Part shown: in pieces, positions 9,101-15,016 of the stretch
Position numbering within the stretch: position 1 is the first letter of the stretch
Layout of the letters: each line of letters opens with the position of its first letter
Assembly (NCBI GenBank): GCA_032358255.1
Contig: JAULBX010029024.1
Location: 1-24,583 of the forward strand
Direction of reading: 5' to 3'
DNA from: Heterotrichella gracilis
Lineage: Eukaryota; Sar; Xanthophyceae; Tribonematales; Xanthonemataceae
DNA: 24,583 bases
Notes under the pieces: generated by a model
The model's input: only the letters and a program-made list of their open reading frames with translations
Database searches by the model: none
Told to the model about the DNA's origin: nothing
Program-made: the position numbers and the translations under genes

Positions 9101-11860
9101 CATTGTGAGTGGTCTGGCGGCATGGCACAGTAACTTGCACTGACTTATGTATTGAAAACATTATTACAATAATATTCGTATTAATATGTTGGATATTTTA
9201 TCAGGGAGAATGCTATATATTCTGTATACATTGTCAACCCAGCGCTGCGCATTGCCAGGGCCTGGCGGCATGAAACCATGGCTGTTGTAGCAAAACAGTC
9301 TGGAATTGAATTGTCTCACTGGACCAGATGGGGCTGTCTCTATTCCTATCGTGTCATGTAATTGAAAAACTATTGTGTTCTGAAAATCCTGATTTATAAC
9401 ATTACTGCAACGATTTAATCACTTAATTTAACACCCATCCTTTCCCAGGACGAGCTGATTGATGGTCTGAGCTTTGAGCGCGCCTTTGACGCCTCCTTCA
9501 ACTCGTTCAGCGGGGCGGTGCCCATGTACCTCACACGCCCATTCCTGGCAATCACCACGCAGCGGGGCATTCAGCTGCAGGTAGGGTTGTAGGGTTTGGG
9601 TGGGTTTTAGGGTTAAAGTCGAATTTGGGGTGCCCATGTACCTCACGCGCCCATTCCTGGCAATCACCACGCAGCGGGGCATTCAGCTGCAGGTAGGGTT
9701 GTAGTGTTTGGGTGGGGTTTGGGCGGGTTTTAGGTTAAGGTAGAATTTGGGGTGCCCATGTACCTCACGCGCCCATTCCTGGCAATTACCAGGCAGCGGG
9801 GCATTTAGCTGCAGGTAGGGTTCAGCTAGGTTTTGGTCGAAGTTTTGAGGTCCCCGCGCCCACGCCATGCAGCGGGGGATTCAGATGCACTTGGGGAGCA
9901 AGGGTTGGACGGGGTTTTGGGGTGTGGCGCAGGGTGGGTCTGCACCAAAATAGGCCAATCACACCACTATATTCCCCACCCCCGCAGGGCAACAGCTTTG
10001 ACTGCCCCCTCAGCCCCACCCTGATCTACACCCCCAGCGTGTCCTGCATCAAGGACGACGACATTCTCCCCAAACCCTAAACCCTAAACCCATCCGCAGG
10101 GCAACAGCTTTGACTGCCCCCTCAGCCCCACCCTGATCTACACCCCTCTGTAGACCCTCCCCAAACCCTAAATCAATCCGCAGGGCAACAGCTTTGACTG
10201 CCCCTTGAGCCCCACCCTGATCTACACCCCCAGCGTGTCGTGCATCAAGGACGGGAAGCGGTACGTGCTGGGGGGCAACACAGGCAAGATGGTGGACATA
10301 AAGAAGGCGGGAAAGAGCTACGCCATCGACATCCCCCAGCCCGCGCCAACCCAGGAGAAGCCAGCGAGTGCGCCTCCGGTGGAGCAGGCGGCGGCAAGGT
10401 GGGTGGAATGGGTGGTGTTTGCTGGGGGTGGGAGGAGAGAGGGAAGTGGGGTTTTGGTGTAGGGTGTCGGGGGGCACGCCAGCCTGTGCAGTGCCATAAT
10501 GTGCGTACACATCCTAGGACGTCCCCATGCGTTGCGCCCACAAGCGCGCGCACATGCCAGCTGCCTCCATGTCATTGTCCCATGTGTGCACCTGATGCCC
10601 GTCATTCGCAGTGCCGCCCCCATGCGATGCGATGCCCCCTCATGACCTCTCATGTGTAAACCTATTGCCGGCCCCAAGGGCGCACACCGGCCACCACCAC
10701 ACCATGCGCCCATGCACAGGCTGCACCCCCACACACACACGCCACACCCCACACGCCTGACCACCCCCCACCCCCCACCCCCAACCGCAGCACCCCACCC
10801 ACCCCCGAGGGCGAGTCCGGATCCAGCGACGGGCTGCACCCCGGGGCCATCGTGGGCATCATTTTTGGATGCATCCTAGCCACGGCACTGGTGTTGGCGC
10901 TGCTTGTGTACATCCGGCGCAGTGGGCGGAGCATCACGCTGCCGTTTGCGGGCATGTTCAGCGGGGGGAGGGCGAGCGCGGGGTCGTGGCAGCGGCACAG
11001 GTGCGGAACCCTAGGGTAGGGTTTGGAAAGAGTGCACTGGGCGGTAACAATGGATTGGGCTGCATCCTGGCCATGCTGCTGGTTGCGGCGCTGCTTGGGT
11101 CCATCTGGCGCAATGGTGGGAAGTATATCGTTGCCCTTCGCGGGCATGTTCAGCGGGGGCAGGGCGAGCGCAGGGTCGTGGCAGCGGCACAGGTGCGGGA
11201 ACCCTAGGGTAGGGTTTAAGAAGAGTTTAGTTTGGCGGTAGACCTGGGTGGTAACATTGGTTTGGGTTGCATACCTGGCCACGCTGCTGCTGGTGGCGCT
11301 AGTCATCTACATGCCGTTCAGTGGAAGGAGCATCGTGCTGCCATTTGCTGGGGCGTTTGGTGGGGACAGGGCGGTTGCGTGGGCGGGAACCCTATAGGAG
11401 GGTTTTTGATAATGCGGCGTGAGGTGCTGGAGTGGTGTCCATTTTGGGAGCCCTTAACCCTAAAATTGTAGCATAACAGTCCCAGTCTACCTTGAGCACG
11501 TGATCACACCCATGCCCAACCGCGCCTGCACCCTCAACCCTGAAGCAGGTGCGCATGCCTAATTCCAACCACGCCTGCACCCTAAACCCCTAAACCCTAA
11601 ACCCTAAAGGTGCCCATGCACATGTATCCAACCGCGCCTGCATTGCACCCACCCAGCCCATCCCTCCAACCACGCCCCATCCCCTCACCCCCCTTTCTCC
11701 CACCCCCCACTCCAGGGAGGACACTGAGGCTGCACCCCCCACCACCTCCCGCCCCCCACCAGCCCCACCGGTGTCAGCGGCGGCAGTGGCCAGTGAGGTG
11801 GCGGGGCCCTCCAGGGCGGGGGTGCGCTCACGCTATGCGGTGGATGAGATGAGCTACTGA
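3173..11860 (+). CDS. Secreted LRR receptor-like protein: signal peptide, PPC-like domain, ~12 plant-type LRRs, one TM helix, no kinase
   Basis: Predicted to be a cell-surface receptor-like protein. Exons: 3173-about 3345, 3937-4121, 4802-4899, 5354-5469, 6027-6282, 6580-6808, 7137-7226, 7705-7851, 8298-8449, 8907-9104, 9449-9580, 10184-10398, 10791-11000, 11716-11860. All have GT donors and AG acceptors, and phases agree, giving about 781 residues. Order: signal peptide (MARVMGAASMVITLLVLATT); PPC-like beta domain at about 58-125 (GYLHTFELDKSNMVLTITVV, GDADLFC); a Cys-rich cap with CCAGPLDCFGW; LRRs at about 250-590 (LGQLDLSHNSISGTI, LLSLDVSRNGLQGTLP, FEILTLNDNHLTGAIP, LYCLDIGFNKFFGPLP); a GNSFDCPL cap; a Pro/Glu-rich stalk; TM at about 683-705 (AIVGIIFGCILATALVLALL); and a tail of about 76 residues ending RYAVDEMSY. 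No kinase follows the TM. The exon 1 to 2 junction is the least certain (donor at 3344 or 3346). An in-frame ATG at 3098 is less likely because the signal peptide starts at 3173. Confidence 0.88.
4146..4800. repeat. Intron 2 array: four acceptor-side echoes of exon 3 plus CCCTAAA tracts
   Basis: The real exon 3 begins at 4802 after CGCTGCAG. Four upstream copies of its 3' splice site and first ~37 bases start at 4466, 4555, 4630 and 4704, each after CGCAG. They share the core GGTCAGGACACYGT; the 4704 copy is GGTCAGGACATCGT. Spacings are 89, 75, 74 and 98 bases. CCCTAAA-like tracts lie at 4146-4162, 4367-4386, 4528-4542, 4589-4615, 4662-4675 and 4736-4785, between the copies. The second and third copies are nearly identical, so duplication looks fairly recent. 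Confidence 0.92.
4930..5091 (+). repeat. Intron 3: two donor-side echoes of exon 3
   Basis: Copies of the exon 3 end plus GTGAGT donor lie at 4952-4998 and 5048-5091. They share CAAGRWG...GGTCCTGTGCAGGGTGAGTG with the exon end at 4853-4899. The first copy stays open (EQAAKEEVVKVLCR). The second has a TAG (GAGTAGGCGG). TAGGGTTTAGGG-like tracts lie between them (4935-4948, 5011-5042). Confidence 0.9.
5546..5583 (+). repeat. Intron 4: donor-side echo of exon 4
   Basis: The stretch AGGCTGCCATGAATGGCACG and the following TACGACAGGTGGCAGAAG match the exon 4 end and donor at 5442-5477 (AGGCAGCCATGAAGGGGATA, then TACGACAGGTGAGAGAAG) with few substitutions. The GT of the donor is kept, but the consensus is weaker (GTGGCA). 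Confidence 0.85.
5669..5682 (+). repeat. Poly-G homopolymer in intron 4
   Basis: A run of about a dozen G lies inside intron 4 between two echoes. Such runs are prone to length error in assembly. Confidence 0.85.
5855..5912 (+). repeat. Intron 4: acceptor-side echo of exon 5, in phase, ending in TAA
   Basis: After an intact CCCCCGCAG acceptor the copy encodes CCAGPLDCFGWKNLTS in the same phase as the real exon 5 (6027-6282, which uses the acceptor ATAG). It then stops at TAA. Bases match the real exon closely over about 50 positions. If used with the exon 4 donor it would give a protein truncated before the LRRs. Confidence 0.9.
6915..6972 (+). repeat. Intron 6: donor-side echo of exon 6
   Basis: The copy repeats GCGGGGGTGTT and TGCAGTCYGGGCAGCTGAGC, then TATGTGCTGAT and a GTGGGTGG donor, as at the end of exon 6 (6750-6808). 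An internal deletion removes part of the middle. Confidence 0.85.
7281..7360 (+). repeat. Intron 7: short copies of part of exon 7
   Basis: Two short stretches (GATGACATATCTGTACAGGG near 7282 and CATGACATACCTGTACATGG near 7341) resemble the middle of exon 7 (AATGACATACCTGTCAACAG near 7167). They are short, so the match is suggestive only. Confidence 0.45.
7538..7597 (+). repeat. Intron 7: acceptor-side echo of exon 8
   Basis: After CACCCACAG the copy repeats the first ~60 bases of exon 8 (GCACTGT...CCTGGTCAAYGCCC, then GACCT...TCWCTGGATGTG). The real exon starts at 7705 after CCCTTCAG. The offset of 167 bases is not a multiple of three, and the copy's frame shifts against the real exon. Confidence 0.85.
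8481..8516 (+). repeat. Intron 9: donor-side echo of exon 9
   Basis: ATGCAGTTCCTTAACCTGTG, then AAACAACAGGTTCAAGGTGGGG, repeats the exon 9 end and donor at 8414-8449 (ATGCAGTTCCTCAATCTATC, then AAACAACGGCTTTAAGGTGGGG). The copy has an in-frame TGA. The stretch between the two reads CAATAAACCCTACACCCTA. Confidence 0.88.
8715..8785 (+). repeat. Intron 9: acceptor-side echo of exon 10, in phase and open through to exon 10
   Basis: After CCCTCAG the copy encodes AAFPASFAFGARLNALKTGF, matching AAFPASFAFGPRLYCLDIGF of exon 10 (start 8907). The distance 8715-8906 is 192 bases and contains no stop in this frame. Use of the upstream acceptor would insert 64 residues in frame. CCCTAAA repeats lie just upstream (8661-8680), and degenerate AAACCCTGC/AAACCCTCC units precede the real acceptor. 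Confidence 0.88.
9230..9272 (+). repeat. Intron 10: weak donor-side echo of exon 10
   Basis: GTCAACCCAGCGCTGCGCATTGCC and CCTGGCGGCATG resemble the exon 10 end and following intron (GTCAACTCGGCACTGCTGCG, CATTGTGAGT, TCTGGCGGCATGG at 9081-9123). The donor GT is not kept (GCCAGG). Confidence 0.7.
9581..9895 (+). repeat. Intron 11: three donor-side echoes of exon 11 with TTTAGGG-like spacers
   Basis: Copies at 9627-9692 and 9749-9814 are close to identical to the last ~66 bases of exon 11 (GTGCCCATGTACCTCACRCG, then CCCATTCCTGGCAAT, then GCAGCGGGGCATT) and keep the GTAGGGTT donor. A third, degraded copy lies at about 9850-9895. Each is followed by G-strand telomere-like sequence (GTAGGGTTGTAGGGTTTGGG, GGGTTTTAGGGTTAAAG). 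High identity points to recent duplication. Confidence 0.93.
9988..10153 (+). repeat. Intron 11: two acceptor-side echoes of exon 12, both in phase and both truncating
   Basis: Copy 1 (9988-10080) follows CCCCGCAG. It encodes GNSFDCPLSPTLIYTP, SVSCIKDDDILPKP and then TAA, where the stop is inside CCCTAAA. Copy 2 (10100-10153) follows CATCCGCAG, encodes GNSFDCPLSPTLIYTPL and stops at TAG. The real exon 12 starts at 10184 after an identical ATCCGCAG. Identity to exon 12 is nearly complete over the first ~50 bases. Use of either copy would end the protein before the transmembrane helix. Confidence 0.93.
11041..11192 (+). repeat. Intron 13: donor-side echo of exon 13 (includes TM-coding part)
   Basis: The copy repeats the exon 13 sequence from the TM segment to the donor. 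It includes CGGGCATGTTCAGCGGGG and GGGTCGTGGCAGCGGCACAG followed by GTGCGGG. An ACCCTAGGGTAGGGTTT tract follows both the real donor (11009-11025) and this copy (about 11200-11218), so the whole exon-end, donor and tract block was duplicated. Confidence 0.92.
11250..11400 (+). repeat. Intron 13: second, more degraded echo of exon 13
   Basis: GGTTGCATACCTGGCCACGC, CATCTACATGCCGTTCAGTG and AGCATCGTGCTGCCATTTGC follow exon 13 order, with small deletions. It ends in GGCGGGAACCCTATAGGAGG, matching the intron start after the real donor, but the donor itself is lost. Confidence 0.85.
11453..11609. repeat. CCCTAAA tracts before the last LRR-gene acceptor
   Basis: CCCTTAACCCTAAAATT (11452-11468) and four CCCTAAA-like units (11581-11609) lie in the 3' half of intron 13. 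A C-rich run leading to the acceptor at 11715 follows. CGCCTGCACCCT-type phrases recur at 11522, 11572 and 11634. Confidence 0.9.
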
Positions 11861-12644
11861 GCTGGATGAAGGCGACACCACTGAGCCACAGATGAACATT
11901 TGAGCTACAATTACATTTTATAGGAAACCTCAAAGGCTTCTCAGCTGAGGTCCGCCAGGTTTTGACGGCGAAGACCAAACATGTGCCAAGTTGAGCTTCT
12001 TTGGTAGAAACGGGCAGCATACAGAGCTTTGTGTTACAGAGGTGGAACTTTTGGTGTTTGCTGAGCACTGTTCCTGTGGTCCTGAGATCCTCGAGGCGGA
12101 GGTGATGGGGCACATGCGGGGCGGCTGTCATGAGCAGCAGTTCCAATAAGGCAAGCAGCGAAACATCGGCCCATGTCGTGTCTCGTGTGGAATACCATTT
12201 ATGAGCTACTGATAGGGCTGGTTGAGGGACTGGCATAGGCAGCTGACACAGGCGGTGGTGGGGCGCATGCGGGGGTTGCAGCATATATATAGCTGGTGAT
12301 TTGTCATGCATGTGCTCTAGAGATCTTGTCTTGTGCCATGCACAGGAGGGAATTGGGCGGGGTGAATCCCTTTTTATGGCGGAATCCAGATGCCACTTGG
12401 CAGAGTGATATTGAGGACATGGCCTTCTGAGCCACATTTGGATGACATTGTCGTGTTGCAGGCGGTTTGGCACACATGGGCTCGGCAAAGCTGTTTTTTT
12501 TGTATATAACATGTTGATTTTCCTGTCCACGGTTTTCATTCAGGCCCTGGGCTCCTCAGGATCCTACCAGTGCTGCATCATATACTATTAGTTGCCGCAG
12601 CAGCTGTCGCCGGGTGCCTTCTGCTCTGATGATCGAAACTGTAA
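11861..12644 (+). promoter_or_regulatory. 3' UTR of the LRR gene with TGTAA poly(A) signal
   Basis: A TGTAA pentamer lies at 12640-12644. The UTR contains an imperfect repeat: GGAGGTGATGGGGCACATGC at about 12098 and GGTGGTGGGGCGCATGCGG at about 12253, with GAGCTACTGA at the stop (11851-11860) and again at 12202-12211. A long minus-strand open frame spans this UTR but looks like a chance frame. Confidence 0.5.
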
Positions 12645-12685
12645 ACGTAACAGCCCTCTTGAGGCGCCCTGAGTCATTATGATAA

Positions 12686-12705
12686 CAATCATTGATCAAT
12701 GATTG
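12686..12705. repeat. 20-base perfect palindrome
   Basis: CAATCATTGA followed directly by its reverse complement TCAATGATTG, just after the LRR gene's poly(A) signal. It could be a protein-binding site, or a hairpin in RNA; the sequence alone does not decide. Confidence 0.9.
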
Positions 12706-12986
12706 CAGGTCATTGACCTTAGGTGGCATGCCATCGAATCAATCAGATCATCGACAAACTTTGCAGGGTCAATAAATGGGTTTCTCGTGCAAAGTTATAC
12801 CCCCACTGCTGGCAGCAAGCTTTGCAACGGTTGCCTGACAGGCACAGTGTGAAGGCGAGGCCCAGGGGGCATGTCAAGGCATTCCTTGGCACTGGGAGGG
12901 TGGAGCACCAGATCATCGTGGTGGATTTGTGTGCTGGGTAGGATGTGGCACTGTAGACTTCTGTGAATTTGGTGGGGGAGTTTGGC

Positions 12987-13042
12987 ACGTGTTTAGGGTC
13001 ATTTAGGGTTTTAGGATGTTTGAATCTGGGTCATTTAGGGTA
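12987..13042. repeat. Degenerate TTTAGGG tract in intergenic DNA
   Basis: GTGTTTAGGGTCATTTAGGG, TTTTAGGATG and CATTTAGGGTAAG show spaced TTTAGGG units. This one is not visibly tied to an exon edge. Confidence 0.8.
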
Positions 13043-13611
13043 AGTATTTCTGGGACAGCGGCTGTGGAATGTAATCTTCCCTTGTCCTGCAATTAAAGAG
13101 TGAGCTCTTCTTTGCGCATTCCCCCACTGGGATTGAGAAGCCATTCTGCCGGGCCCCAGGGATCCCGTAATGGCCCGTGAGAACTGCGGCGGGCTTTCCT
13201 CATTCTGTTATTCTGGTGCCCATGGCCTGTCCAGGCCAGACTGAGTGGCATTTCTGACAGATCAGCGGAACGAGTCTAAGTGCACTTGTGTATCCCAGTG
13301 AGCAGGAGATTGGCGCCAGCTCTGCGAGGAGCACACTTAGAAAATGAACAACACCGCTCATTTCTGCCCTGCGCTCTATGCCCCTGATTTCTGCCCTTGG
13401 CGATGAATGTGATATGATTACTGTAGTGGGCCACTACACTAGGCGCGCCACATCTTATCTGTTGTGTCATTTCATGCAATCATGCATTTGGGATTAGGGT
13501 ATTCTGTGGGTCTAAGCACACTTTTACAACATAATGATGGGGCGCATTGCTACACGCTTGTTGGCATGAGCTGCTTACAATTACACAAAAGACCCCCAGC
13601 TCATGCCGCGT

Positions 13612-14330
13612 CACTGGCATGAGTTCCTGACAGGATTTGTGATGTGACTGGCAATGTGGCTAACAGAATCTACTGGCAGGGTTGGTGAAGTTGAGTTGAT
13701 GAGTTCTTCGAAGTGGGTGCCTGGGGATTCTTGAATCACCATTCCTCTGAGGGGATGGCATGCGCCTCCTTGAGTGGCTGGATGATCTGTCACATATTCT
13801 TGTGCACATGCCAGCCATGAGCAAGTACCCACTGCAACATGCAGATATAGTACTAAAGTTGAACTGATTCATGTGTGTGCAGCTGCTCTGATGAGTCATG
13901 TGGGCACTTGGAAACGCATAAATTTCCAAAGGGTTCCAATTTGCTGCAGCTGAATGTTGCAGCATCAGTGCCACTGCACCTGGTGCAGCATCTGATGAGT
14001 CATGTGCCCACTGGGCAGTTGCAAGTGAAATGTCTTTGACATACAAGGGTACAGACAGGGTTGTGCATATGACTGGCATTGTGGCCCACAGGCTTGACAC
14101 AACACGAGCTATGGCAGGGTTGGTGAAGTGGGGCCTGGAGGCTATCCTGGGGTTGGTATGAGCCATTGGGGGCCATGCGCCTGGTAGAGTGGCTGTATGC
14201 TCTGTCTTGAGTAGGGGCCTACTGCCAACAAGCATTGCAAACCCCATTTTCAGCTGAATGCTGCAGCATCAGCGCCACTGCAGATGGTGCAGCATCTGAT
14301 GAGTCAGGTGGGCAGTTGCAGGTAGACTGA
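13612..14330. repeat. Imperfect non-coding duplication with TGATGAGTCA motif
   Basis: Two diverged units can be aligned. One pair is about 13640-13795 and 14062-14205: GTGACTGGCAATGTGG / ATGACTGGCATTGTGG, GCAGGGTTGGTGAAGT in both, and CATGCGCCT...GAGTGGCTG in both. The other pair is 13947-14023 and 14253-14325, sharing GCTGAATG, TGCAGCATCAG, GCCACTGCA, GGTGCAGCATCTGATGAGTC and GGGCAGTTGCA. A third TGATGAGTCATGTGGGCA lies at about 13892. No shared open frame supports a gene. Confidence 0.75.
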
Positions 14331-14445
14331 TTCAGCTAGCAGTTGATTCCAGTGCACAAAAGTCACTGTCACAGTGACAGACACAGAAGACACATCACCT
14401 GGTGGGCACATTTCAAACTTCAATGGATTTGGGCCTTTCCATCTG

Positions 14446-15016
14446 CTCGTGATCCTACGGGGACTGATTGTACGCCAATTTTTGAAACCGCGCGCCCACA
14501 ACGAGTTCGCCCAACTGAAAAGTAACGCCAATCGTACAAATTCTGGACCCTTCACAGCGTGATCCTCCAATTCATGGGCCCCGATTGGTCCTGTTCACGT
14601 TGGCGTTACAAATCGTTGAGTCAACGTCAGACGGCCTTTTGACACATTCGAGTCGAGCTGCACCTACAAAAGGGGCTCCAACCTCAAGCTCTGTGTCTTT
14701 TTTCACGTTCCATGGTAACTGTTGAACGCTGTTGATTGATGCCACTAGTTCCTGGTCTGTATATGAGTCCTGTTACAGCGACAGAGTTCGAGCCCTATAC
14801 TGTGTTGACAGAAGGGGTCTGTTACGTTGTTACTGTGGTCCAGTACCGGCAGCACAGAGTGCAGATAGGCGTTGGCAACTTGGCCCCTTGGCCCTCAGTT
14901 CCTCTTACGGTTCCACAGTATCGCTGTACCAGCCCTGTTACTGCAACAATATACCTGGGGAGGTAGGAACTCATCAACACCTGGTCCAAGTGTTTCCTGA
15001 ACTCCACCTGTGCAAG
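14446..15016 (+). promoter_or_regulatory. Promoter and 5' region of the DM9-type gene
   Basis: A block at about 14450-14530 shares order and wording with the block upstream of the paralogue (19763-19850): GATCCT, then GCCCACAACGA, TCGCCCA and TGAAAAGTA. CCAAT boxes occur at about 14473 and 14529, plus an inverted one (ATTGG) at about 14584. A TATA-like TACAAAAG lies at about 14665-14672. The open frame continues upstream in frame to an ATG at 14732, but the signal peptide begins at 15017. Confidence 0.5.

Larger units (their letters stand above)
12645..13610. other. Intergenic stretch without a recognised gene
   Basis: No convincing coding region is seen. It holds a 20-base perfect palindrome (12686-12705), a 72-codon plus-strand open frame at 12723-12941 of unknown meaning, and degenerate TTTAGGG units at 12990-13042. 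Confidence 0.6.

Noticed and set aside
11685..12539. 284-codon minus-strand open frame
   Set aside because: It overlaps the last LRR exon and its 3' UTR, has no recognisable motif, and its composition follows the other strand.
12723..12941. 72-codon plus-strand open frame preceded by TTGCAG
   Set aside because: A single short frame with no family match, no partner exons and no start context; left as unassigned.
14784..14800. GTTCGAGCCC resembling a tRNA T-loop
   Set aside because: The flanking bases do not form the T-stem or an acceptor stem.
14732..15016. In-frame N-terminal extension of the DM9-type gene by 95 residues
   Set aside because: The extension would bury the clear signal peptide that starts at 15017, and it is not shared with the paralogue.
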